From assembly GCA_033439795.1 (NCBI GenBank), contig JAUTDP010000009.1, forward strand, positions 2,232,001 through 2,296,000: DNA of 64,000 bases, in the 5' to 3' direction. Every line of letters starts with the position of its first letter. The first letter of the stretch is position 1. Source of the stretch: Sordaria brevicollis (lineage: Eukaryota; Ascomycota; Sordariomycetes; Sordariales; Sordariaceae). Positions 1-10,085 of this stretch are shown piece after piece. The position numbers were made by a program, and so were the translations under genes. Under the pieces are notes generated by a model that saw only the letters and a program-made list of their open reading frames with translations, did not search any database and was not told where the DNA came from.

Positions 1-2
1 CT

Positions 3-1862
3 TCTCTCGATGGTGGCCAGTACTCCGAGGCAAAGTTCCCCTACGGCTTTGAAGTCCCTCACCAACACGCCTATACCGTCTTGGACAGCTCAACCCATGC
101 CGTCAACCTCTTCGTGGCCACCAAGATGGAGGGCGATAAGAGCTTTGGTACGATCTTGAAAAGTAACTCGAATGGTACATCGTACGTCGTCAGCGTGAAG
201 AACGTCAACTGCGACCAGTATTTCTACGTCGATTTCGAGAAGATGGTCGGTTTGGAAGGTGTTGCTCTCGTCAACGTGGTGGCCAATGCGGACGCGAAGA
301 AGAGCGCGCCCAAGAAGCTTCAGACCAAGATTACACACAACGACGGTGCTCAGTGGGCGTTCCTACCTACTCCTTCTAACAAGAAGGATGAGTTCGGCAG
401 TCTCCCCTGCACGTCCAGCGGTACTGAGAAGTGCGCTCTTCACATTCAGGGTTACACTCAACGCCGGGATCGCGGCAAGACGTACTCCTCTGAGGGTGCC
501 GTGGGTGTCATGTTCGGATGGGGTAACGTGGGCGATTCCCTCGGCCCGCTCAAGGACGCCGACACTTTCATGACTACGGATGCCGGTATCAGCTGGAAGC
601 GGGTCAAGCAGGGCAGATGGAACTGGGCCTTGGGTGATCAGGGTTCCATCATCGTGCTCGTTCCCACCCGGGGTCAGAAGACGGACACGCTCGAGTACTC
701 TCTTGACCAGGGCGCTACCTGGAAGAAGCACACTTTCTCCAAGGAGAAGGTCGATGTTTGGGATCTGACCACGACGCGCTCTGGCAACTCGCAGAATTTC
801 CTGCTCTGGGGCGAGAACAGCGACGGCCTGTTCACCACCAAAATTGACTTCACCAAGTTCACCGATCATGTCTGTAAGTATGATCCGGAGGACCTCAGCA
901 AGTCCGACTACCAGATTTTCTCTCCCAAGCATCCTCTTCAGCCTGATGGATGCTTGTTTGGACACGTTTCGCAGTATCTGCGCAAGAAGCCTGGTTTGAA
1001 GTGTTTCAACGATTTCAGACTGGATCCGCTGTACAGCAAGCAAAACTGCACTTGTACCCGGTCGGACTTTGAATGGTTAGTACCCTCTCCTCCTGCTTTC
1101 ATCATTCTCTTTTCTCATCCAGCAAATGGCTAACATGAAAACAGCGACTTCAACTACGAACTCGACAACCACGGGCAATGCTCCCTCGTCAAGGGTCTCA
1201 AACCCCAAGACCCCAAACTCTGGTGCAAAGAACACCCCGATGAAATCGAGTACTACGAACCAACCGGCTACCGCCGCATCCCGCTCACCACCTGCCAAGG
1301 CGGCACCGACTTTGAGAAGCAGGCCGCCGTGCACCCGTGCCCGGGCCACGAGGACGACTTTGAGCGCAAGCACCGCGTTTCGGGAGTCGCCATCTTCTTC
1401 GCCGTTGTCATCCCCGTCGCCGTCGCCTCCGCCATCGGCTGGTGGGTCTACCGCAACTGGGACGGAAAGTTTGGGCAGATCCGTCTCGGCGAGCAAGGGA
1501 CGTCAACGATGGAGTTCTTTGATGCCGATAGGCCGTGGGTCCGGTACCCCGTTATTGCGCTCAGCGCGGTGGTGGCGCTGGTGGGCGCCATGCCGCTTGT
1601 TTTGGGCGCGTTGTGGAGGACGGCGAGGAACACGGCGGAACGGTGGGGGATTGGAAGCGGAGGGGGTGGTGGAAGAGGGGGATGGAGTCGGCTTGGTGGT
1701 GGTGGTGGTGCGTCGAGGACGTTTAGGACGAGGGATAGCTTTGCGAGGGGGAGGGGGGATTATACGATTGTGGATGAGGATGAGGGGAACTGTTGGGGGA
1801 GGAGAGTGATGAGGATGTCTGAGGGGTGGGTGAGTGGTGTTGGGCGTAAAACTACGCGTTAG
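3..1862 (+). CDS. vps10: VPS10/sortilin-type vacuolar sorting receptor, 3' part
   Basis: Type I receptor that cycles between late Golgi and prevacuolar endosome and delivers carboxypeptidase Y-like hydrolases to the vacuole. Only the C-terminal part lies here; the frame is open from base 3, so the 5' end is outside. Exons are 3-1075 and 1145-1862, joined by a 69-nt intron (GTTAGT...ACAG) that splits a Cys codon and restores the Cys-rich 10CC region. Asp-box-like segments typical of the beta-propeller (TTDAGISWK, SLDQGATWK) are followed by the Cys-rich module. Two hydrophobic segments follow, one at VAIFFAVVIPVAVASAIGWW and one at VIALSAVVALVGAMPLVLGA, then a cytoplasmic tail. The tail is glycine-rich and ends with an acidic YTIVDEDE stretch. 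Family assignment is firm; the number of propellers cannot be judged from this fragment. Confidence 0.93.
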
Positions 1863-4800
1863 GGGGGCTTTTGGGTTAGCAAGAAAGACGGAGAGATGAT
1901 GGAAAATTCATGACATGGGAAAGACGAGGGTGAGTGGTTTAAGTGGTGGCGGTGGCTTTTTTGGTATGAATATGCCTAACTATGTATTGGTACGAAGTGA
2001 TGAGAAACATGTAGATTATACAGCAACTGGATTTGTTCTTGTTTGTTATGTTCTATTACCACTTTGTACCTTTTTATGACATGCCCTTCTTGCTCATGGT
2101 TACCCAGTTGAGGTGAAGTGACGGGTGAGCTGTCATGTTCTCAAGTTGTCTGTCTATATATTGGTTTTAGCTTTGCGCCCTGCTTCCTTTTCTTTCAATT
2201 ATCTGCTCCCTCGCTTGCCATTCCTCTTGAAGAGAGTTGATGTTATTAACCGATATCGTTCTTAGAACTTGCATTCGCCGGCTGAAATCTTCAAGCTATA
2301 TAAATAGTTCGGACACGTCACCTACTTAGCCGTCCTGTGCTTCTCATATCATATTCTGTCACGTCGTGGATGACCTCTTCTTGCTTCTTCTCATTATTGT
2401 GTTCAGCAACTGACTCCATACTTCAGACTCTTTTTGCGAGCGGTCCAGTGAGTTGACATCACAGCTGGTAACTTGTCGACCTTCATTCGTCCGAGTTGGT
2501 ATGGTCAGGGCTGTATCACATAATTTCATTGACACTGGGATTCTTTACCCCATCAGTCTTGCACAATAATAGATCTTTCCACGGAGACCAACTTTCATGT
2601 TTGTCTTTAGGTACTAAGACAATAGAAAAGACACAGTCTGTTTCAAACTCGAGATTTCACCACCTACAATCAACGGAATTCGCAATACAGCTGGAAGACT
2701 TCTAACCATCACTCACAGAGTTGTGGTTTACATTTCGAGATCGATATAGCTAGGACCAAACCATTTACACATACTCAGGATCTTAGGACTCACCGAACTA
2801 CGTTTCTCGATGACATGAGCAATTATCCCTTTGAAAAATAGAAATAAAGGCGATATTCTCTTTCATACGTCAGGAAGACAACGAACAGTGATCACGGTTG
2901 AGCCTCCTTAGTTACCTAGCTCCCTAGCCACCGCTCAATCATTCTCCCGTGCTCCGTGCTCACCTTGCTCACCTTGCCACAGTATGTCTAGCCTACCCCG
3001 CCTCCCTCGCCTTCGATGGTGTGTGTCCACAGTAGCAAATTAAGAAGAGCTGTCACGGGACCTTCGAACAACTCACCGTCAACTCGACCTGAATCCTAAG
3101 GAGCGCCTCAGGCATCTTGGGAAGATCGAGGCCCCCCATCACGTGGCCCGAACTTCCCGAACTCTTTTCTTTTCCTTCGTTCTTTCCTTTCCTTCCTTTC
3201 CTTCGGGCCCTTGGGAGTTAGGGTCCCAAGCGATCGGTAAAGAGATGGGCGAGATGGGATTATGGAGCCGCGACGCGCGGGCTTGCCTAACTCTTGACTT
3301 TCTAGGTGGATTACTCTAGGTAGGAGGGCTCCTCACCTTAACTTACACCGTGGATACATTCCACTACGCTACATCGATGGTCAGGCAGGGCTATGTACGT
3401 ACAAAAACTCGGAGGAACATCCGATCACCACCGCGGAACAGAGTTGCGACTTGCGAGGGACTAGAGAGACTACTTTTGGGAGCGGAGCGGAGTTCGTCGT
3501 TCGGAGTTCCCGGGGACTTGGGTCTACTGGGTCTACTGGAGTCGAGTCGGTCGAGTGTCGACCTGAGTGTACCTAGGCGGTGGGAGGAGGAGACGGTCGA
3601 GTTGAGTCGAGTCGAGGCGACCTAGCCCGCCCTGGTTCCTGGTGTTCTTGCCCCGGTATCCCTGGTGGTGTTCCTGGTTGTGTTCCTGGTGTCGACTGGT
3701 GGTACAACTCTGGGTAGCATACCCTGGGGCTAGACCAGGTACCAGGGGAGCGGAATTCTCGCTTGACCTACGGTGACTGGGGGCTTTTTTGGTGGTGAGT
3801 GAGTGGATGAAGAGTGGATGATGAGAGAGAGAGACCAGGCGGGCAGGCTATGTAAGGACTGGGAGCCTCTCTTTGGTAAAATGATGATTGGCGGTCTTGG
3901 ATGGGGTAGAATAATATGGGACTGAAGGATTTCGGCTTATGGAGATGTAGGGCATAGCATAACATAAACATGGCCTGCATGAAATAGCATAGGGATATGA
4001 GGACGGAATAATGTGGGATGAACCAAAGAAGCATCTAAAGAGACGGGCTAGGTTGAGTTAAATAGAAGTTGCTATTGAGGAATGAACGAAGTTCTAATGC
4101 GAAGATATGAAGTCCAAGTAAAGCGTGAAGCATGAAGAATCAAGAAAAGTGACCTTATACTACCATGGACCGATAAATCTTGGTATATACGACTTGGCTA
4201 GAATTAAACGGCATGCACCAAATCATCACCACTCATTGCCATCGTCCCCAACAACCGTTGACGATGCCACCGAAAGATCTTCAAGAAGCCGCAGAGCACA
4301 GCAGACAACTCTGTACGTACCACATCACGAACTCCATCCAACATGATCTGGTTGGTAGGGAAAAGTACCCAGCAACGCGAGAAGTGGGGAGCTTTCTTTT
4401 AAACCTAATCTTCCAAAGACTCCACGGAACGGACCATGATGGCGGACATCATGGACGACGATACTAGCGGTTGGTCTTGATGGACACTCTTTCGTCTTTC
4501 GTCAGGCGGTGATGATGTTCGTTCGTTCGTTCGTCCATCCTGCCTGCCGGGATATAGCGCAGTGGTGGAGAGAGAGGCAGGCCTACGTAGTAATCTGCGT
4601 GCAGGGCATATTCTGCTCACCGCGATTCTGAATTTTCTGTACCATGACCGTGCATGATGCATCTTGCATGCAGCAGTTGAGACGACGTCGGTCTGGTTGT
4701 CTACGGTCTCTGTCTACGCTAGGCTAAAAACGGTCCGTTTCGTTTCCGGGATGGATACGTACCTTGCCTACTCTATCGATTCGCTCTCACTTCTCTCGAG

Positions 4801-5626
4801 TCGGTGTCGAGCCTGTCGGGCTGTTGATGTCGGGTCGGGCGGTGGACAGGTGTCGGTGGACTGTAGCGGCGTAGAGACTCTTAGAGAATTGGGCAGGCAG
4901 GGAGCTAGGGTCCGGGTGGTCCGCCCGGTGAGGTGGTTGATTAGGCCGGGCGGGGCGGGGCGGCCGGGGTCCGGGTTGGTGGATGCTCGGTGGTGGTGGT
5001 GCACTCGATTCATTAAGGGCATGGACTTCGGGATCCACATGGACACTTCGGCGGCGGCGGCCATTCAGGCGGCGTTCTCTTCTGTGTGGGTGGATGCTGC
5101 CCCGGCCGGGGTTCATTAGACCATGGCCCGCTAAGAGATGTTCGCTAACAGAGCGGTGGGTAGACGCTTAACCGGTTCTTGGTTAGCGTTCTGAGTGTTG
5201 GTGTGCAGGTGTGGTGGGGGACAGGACACTAAGAGAGAAAAGAAGAAGCCAGGCACTCACACAGACTTTGGAGGCATTTGGGACTGGGAGCCTGAGGAAG
5301 AAAGAAAGAAAGACCGAAAGAGCGGAAAGAAATGAGGTGGTGGGCGGGCGGTGATGCCCCGGCCGGTGGGGGACAGCTGGCACGGTAGTGATGGCTCGCA
5401 TTCCCCGGGCTTCCGGGCATCCTTCCGCCGGCTGGCAATGGGGGGCGGGCCCCGACCGTATTGTGAGTTCCATGTGCCCCGTTGGTGGTCCCACTCTCAC
5501 CACCTCACTTCTAAGAGAACCGAGAAGATGCGGTATGATTGTACTGTGCAGAGGTAGGGTGAGCTGTTAATGCAGTGATGGTGTGTTGTCTCTGCAGTAG
5601 CAAAGTTGTAGGCAAAAGTGACCTAC
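1863..5626. other. Intergenic region between vps10 and the transposon, no supported gene
   Basis: No open frame here looks coding: all are short and low-complexity, and no intron-joined protein could be assembled. The stretch contains the vps10 3' UTR, a pyrimidine-rich CTTTC/CTTCC tract near 3165-3210, a block of GTCGAG- and CCTGGT-type micro-repeats at about 3480-3735, a (GTTC)n run near 4508-4530 and GC-rich low-complexity DNA around 4800-5120. A non-coding transcript cannot be excluded. Confidence 0.6.
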
Positions 5627-5684
5627 CGCTGTGTGTTGAAATCGAGGTGTCAGTCCCCACTTTGCACGGGCACCCCCCTTTACA
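5627..5684 (+). repeat. Left terminal inverted repeat
   Basis: This 58-bp repeat begins CGCTGTGTGTTGAAA and matches the reverse complement of 10029-10085 with one substitution (TCGAGG versus ACGAGG) and one base missing from a C-run. Similarity stops abruptly outside the CGCTG end and fades inside after TTTACA. Confidence 0.95.
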
Positions 5685-5746
5685 CAACACCACATCAAAA
5701 CAGACATCGTGAATCGTAAAAGTTGAATATCTCCGCGGTTTTACTG

Positions 5747-5755
5747 CCAAATCTG
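5747..5755 (+). promoter_or_regulatory. Left subterminal CCAAATCTG motif
   Basis: The motif starts 120 bp from the left outer end of the transposon. An inverted copy at 9958-9966 ends 119 bp from the right outer end, and the single-base TIR indel accounts for the 1-bp difference. Further copies lie at 5910-5918 (inside the transposase frame) and 7043-7051 (between the genes). A role as a transposase or accessory-protein binding site is inference. Confidence 0.4.
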
Positions 5756-5805
5756 CTGGTTTTGGTCGGATTTTGAAGCTCTCGCGATGTATAATCGGTA
5801 TAGCC

Positions 5806-6927
5806 ATGAGAACACGCAGTAATAAGAGGCAGCGCCAAAGTATCTACATGATGCTGACGGCTGGCGAGCATCCACGTCAAATCGCGCAATCCGTTGGCAT
5901 GAGCGAGCGCCAAATCTGGAGGTTAAAACGAAACTTCGATACCACCGGCAAATTATACCCCCAGAGTAACTCGAAATATAACGCAATAATATTGACGCCA
6001 GCGGTCATGGAGGTGAGCAATGGCTGTAGACTTTGAGTACCCTGGTATGGTATCTAACTGTTGGTCGTACAGGAAGTTCTCGAGCTCCTTCGCCACAAGC
6101 CCGATTTATACCTCGATGAGATACAGTACTATCTGGCCACTGAAATGGACATACATGTATCAACGAGCGCCATATCAAAGCAATTGAAGGCTTCTGAATG
6201 GACCAACAAGAGGATGGCGCACAAGGCTTCCCAGCGCAGCGAGCCATTGCGGTTAGACTGGTTGAGGAAGGTTTCCACGTTTTCAGCAGAGATGTACGTG
6301 TTCTGTGACGAGTCTGGTGTTGATAAGAGGGACGGTGCTCGTCGTACTGGATGGGCACCAAAGGGTATGGCACCAGTTGCAGAGAGTGCGCTCACCAGGG
6401 GGAAACGGTTCCATCTATTGCCAGCAATAACTGTGGATGGCCTCATCGACGTGTTGTGTTATAAGGGAGCAACAGATACGACCGGTTTTATTGCTTGGTT
6501 GGAGGAGGAGGTGTTGCCTAAGATGAACCCGTTCCCTGGTCGTTATAGTATATTGGTGATGGATAACGCATCATGGCACAAGGACCCCGCCATCAAGACC
6601 GCATGCGACAACAGAGGTGTGCTGTTATGGTTCTTGCCGCCATATTCACCAGACTTCAACCCCATCGAGGCATACTTCAGTGATGTGAAGGCCTGTATAC
6701 GACGGCAATACCAACACGCTGGCGGTGATACGCTGAGCAATGAAGAGTTTAAGGCGTTCTTGGAGGGGGTTGCGAGGGAGGTAGGGCAGCGGGTCGATGC
6801 CATACGCGGGCACTACCGCCAGGCAAACGTGCCATTCCGTGACGACGTCGATAACCGTGAAAAAGACTACGTTGCGTTGTATGGGGACCAGCTGCACGAG
6901 TTGACAACGACGGGAACAGTCGCATAA
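5806..6927 (+). CDS. DD34E transposase (IS630/Tc1-like, DDE_3 type)
   Basis: Catalyses cut-and-paste transposition of the surrounding element. Exons 5806-6012 and 6073-6927 (60-nt intron, GTGAGC donor, TCTAAC branch, TACAG acceptor) give 353 aa. The N-terminus is basic with a helix-turn-helix (IAQSVGMSERQIWRLKR, residues about 30-50) and a second winged-helix-like segment follows. The catalytic triad is visible: Asp148 in VFCDESGVD, Asp233 in VMDNASWHK and Glu268 in PDFNPIEAYF, with exactly 34 residues between the last two. The ATG at 5806 is the first in frame; upstream frame lacks an ATG. All catalytic residues are present and there is no stop or frameshift, so it is potentially active. The DDE_3 fold assignment is strong; assignment to a named subfamily is not possible from sequence reading alone. 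Confidence 0.92.
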
Positions 6928-7129
6928 GGATGTTGTTTTGTATGGTAGATGTACTGTTTTGAACATGCTCAAAGTCGACCGTTGTCGAGTTACGAAAAAA
7001 AAAACCCGCAAGGTGTAAGATGTACCAGACGTGCCAAAAGTGCCAAATCTGCCATCAGAAGTGTAAAAGTATTATTATCTGTAATAATAGATCGAAGTGT
7101 AGAATCCCCCTCTTGTGTAAAAAAATCCC

Positions 7130-9921
7130 TCAAAGCTCGTCATCATCATCAGCCTCAGTCGCAGTCTCGTCGTCGTCGTAGTCGGTACGCGGGCCATCAT
7201 CCGGATTGGTCTCCTCATCATCGTTGATGAAGCTGGTATAGATGGTGTCGTCGTCATCTTCTTGTTCTTGATCGTCGTTCTGTTCGATGGGGGGTGGGCC
7301 GCGGTGGTTATGAACGTCTTGCCAAAGCGAGTCTTGGGGGATGGACGAGTCTGGTGAACACGGCTGTTAGCAAATGCTATAGATCAAAAAAACGGATGGG
7401 GTTTACCTTGTGATAATAACTTGGGATCTATGGTTTCGGGTGGCGGGGGTGCTGGAGCCTGTTGCTTGGGAGCTGGTGCCGCCTGCGGTGGTGGTGGTGG
7501 TGGTGGTGGTGGTGACGACGACCGCTGTATATAATCCCTCTCGAGATGGAGAAATTCTTTGATCCCTTTCTTGATTACCATATAGATACCCTCATCAACT
7601 CCATGAGCAAGATACCACTGCTTGGGGAGGTCGCGCGCGTGGTGGAGGGAGAGCCGACCGGATATGAGGGATTTTTGGATACTGAACAGCGCGTCACGCA
7701 AACCCTGGTTTTCGTTGGTTCTGGGCGCGTGTCGAAATATCAACTGCTTCATGAAGTCGGTGACAAGGGACTCTGATGGTTTGTTTGGCGGTGATGAGGG
7801 TGGAGGGGAGGAGGGTAGAGGGTCGTTGTCACCAACTCGACTGCTGCCAGCGCGGGAGCTGGTCGCGGTCGCGGTGGGCAAGGTAGGTAAGGTAGGCTCA
7901 GCTACCATACCCATATTGCCCATATTACCCATACCCATATTGCTAACGTCAGTGAAGGTTATAGGGGCCGTAGCTGGCAGCGTGTTACCATTGTTACTAC
8001 CCTGGTGACCGTTCTGGAGACTGATGTTGAAAACTTGGGGCATGGGCATATATCCCACCCCACCGCCACCGCGCTTCGACCCCGGTGCGCCATATGGCAG
8101 AAACTGTTGAAATGGCTGTAGATTCGACTGCTGAATCATTTGCGTGCCGGAGGATGAGGAGGAGGACTCGTGTTTAGAGTCGAACCAACGCCCTGTGATG
8201 GAGGCTGGAGGCTGGTTTGTGGTGGCGCGCTTGTGAGCAATGGCGTGTGCCCAGTCGATGAGGTCTCTTGGGGTTAATGGGTAGTGGTGTTTTGAGTTGG
8301 GAAAAAGAAAACACCAGTGATACTCGTTGCCTTTGCGGTAGTTTTTACACTCGCGACCCTTATCACATCCCCATGCCTTGCCCAGATCTTCATATATTAG
8401 AGTAACCCGTTCTTTGCCCTGGCGTGCCTCCTCACGATCGCGTGCGCGGCGCGCCATGAGCTCCTCCACCATCGAGTTGGTCGTGGTCTTCTTCTTGTTC
8501 GATTTGACGGATTGTTTGGAAGTGCTGGCAGGTGCGGTCGACTGTCTGGAGCTACTGACAGGAGTGCTGGAGCCGGCGATGGTGGGCGTGGCAGGTGTAG
8601 AGGACTGGCGCAAGGAGGAGAGTTGGCGAGGTTGTGACTGCGACCGTGACTGTGACTGCGCGAGCTTTTCAGTAAAAGAGGTGACTCTAGAAGGTGTTGG
8701 TGTGCCCATAACAGAAACAGTGCTTTGCCGCTGCTGGAATCCCCCAGTTATACGAAGGTGGGCAGTAACCGTGATAAAATACCGCTCAGCGGGCTCCTCA
8801 AGCAGGCTGCGCAGCACTCTGGCGGTATCACAAAACCCAAACGGTGTAACTGGGTCATCCTTCTTAGGCAAAACGCGTAGTTGGAATAGCGTCGTGCCTT
8901 TCCTGTTCCTGGCTGTCTCCAGTATACCAGCCGACCAGTCTGCGTATTGTACAGAGATGGTGGGATCCATACCCAAGAGCTCGCACTCGTTGCGGGCAGC
9001 ATCCATGATACCATTCTCGACCTCTCGCACTCGACCCAACAGAGTGAGGCCAAGGGTACCAGAATCGTCATCGGCATTGACGGTGCCATCAGGATCTCTC
9101 TCGACGGGGACCCGGTCGTTCGAAACGAGGGTAGGCAGTTTGCCAGGCTTGACCGACAGGCGGTTGAATTGTATATCCGCCACCCACTGAGCATTGTATG
9201 TGAATAGGATATTCAGAAAATCTGGAATCGGCGGCGGCGCTGGGGGAACCGAGGCTGACTTGCGCGATTTTCTGGCAACACGAGGGGACCGAGGAGAGGG
9301 CGCGGCGCGAGGTGTCACCTTGATGATCTCGACCTCGTCTTGTTGATCTTCTTGTTGGTCTTCTTGCTGTTCATCGTGGTCCTCCTCCTCTGTTATGCCG
9401 TTGGCCGTGCTTGCGCTTGCGTTGGAGGCTGATCGAGGACGACGAGGTTGAGGTCGAGGAGGGGGGGCGGTCGAAGAGGAGGGAGCGGGTGCCTTGAGCT
9501 TGACCTTCAAGCTAGATGTGGTACGCTGGGTAGGCTGCTTGCCAGCAGTAGTGCTCCTCTTCAATTTGACGGTCGTTTTTTTATTCTTGTTATTATTCTT
9601 GAGAACAATGCGGGGGGCTCGAGTAGGCGCTGGTCTTCCTGGGGTCCTCTCGTCATCCCCATCCCCGTCCCCATCGTCTCGCTCCTGTTCTCCTCCGCTT
9701 TCAAACTCGGCATTGATCTCTCTTAAGCGGGCGCTGGGCTGTGACAGCCGCCTCGAACGTCGGCGGTTGTCATCGTTGTTGTCGTTGTCGTCGGCGGCGC
9801 GTTTTTTGGGAGGCATGGCGGGAGCGGGGGCAGCGGTGCCAGGTGCAAAGCGGACTCTGAATGGACTAGCGGGTTGACTGGGATCCCTCAGTATTGATCT
9901 TGAACGACGCGGGGTATCCAT
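7130..9921 (-). CDS. Transposon-encoded 911-aa protein of unknown function with Cys/His motif
   Basis: Second gene of the transposon, convergent with the transposase. Exons 7407-9921 and 7130-7350 flank a 56-nt intron (GTAAAC donor, GCTAAC branch, ACCAG acceptor). I do not recognise the protein. The N-terminal 230 residues are disordered, basic and rich in Ser/Pro/Arg, with AT-hook-like and nuclear-localisation-like clusters. A folded region follows (about 235-385, starting IPDFLNILFTYNAQW). Around residues 515-550 is C-x5-C-x11-C-x7-H-H, next to HYPLTPRDLIDWAHAI, a plausible zinc-binding module. After a low-complexity linker there is a helical segment (about 715-795), a polyproline tract encoded by a (GGT)n microsatellite, and a strongly acidic tail ending DDDDEL. 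A nuclear DNA- or chromatin-binding helper of transposition is inference from its position and charge pattern. Confidence 0.85.
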
Positions 9922-9957
9922 ACGAGCTCAGAGCAGTAATCAGAATGTAAATACCCT

Positions 9958-9966
9958 CAGATTTGG
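9958..9966 (-). promoter_or_regulatory. Right subterminal CCAAATCTG motif (inverted)
   Basis: Reads CAGATTTGG on the plus strand and mirrors the left copy at 5747-5755 at the same distance from the element end. It also lies just upstream of the start codon of the 911-aa gene, so it could alternatively be part of that promoter. Confidence 0.4.
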
Positions 9967-10028
9967 TGATAATATGGGAGTTCGAAGGTTTGGGGTTGTC
10001 ACGTATGAACAGATTTTACGTGTGTGTC

Positions 10029-10085
10029 TGTAAAGGGGGTGCCCGTGCAAAGTGGGGACTGACACCTCGTTTTCAACACACAGCG
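10029..10085 (-). repeat. Right terminal inverted repeat
   Basis: Reverse-complement partner of 5627-5684, 57 bp, ending CAACACACAGCG on the plus strand. The sequence that follows (AGTCCGGG) has no similarity to the left flank. Confidence 0.95.

Larger units (their letters stand above)
5627..10085. mobile_element. Two-gene DD34E DNA transposon with 57/58-bp TIRs
   Basis: A 4459-bp element is bounded by near-perfect inverted repeats at 5627-5684 and 10029-10085. Inside are two genes in tail-to-tail orientation, a DD34E transposase (5806-6927, plus) and a 911-aa protein (7130-9921, minus), separated by about 200 bp. Each start codon lies 107-121 bp inside its TIR. Both frames are intact, each has one small fungal-type intron, and base composition resembles the surrounding unique DNA, so RIP has not acted. 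Transposases of this superfamily usually duplicate a TA target, but none is evident at these ends. Mobility is inferred from structure only. Confidence 0.9.

Noticed and set aside
3160..3215. Pyrimidine repeat as a CRISPR-like array or structured RNA
   Set aside because: Simple CTTTC/CTTCC low complexity without spaced direct repeats; CRISPR is not expected in a fungal nucleus.
6013..6072. Reading the transposase as frameshifted (two frames offset at about 6013-6072)
   Set aside because: A normal 60-nt intron with donor, branch and acceptor restores the frame exactly, so the gene is intact.
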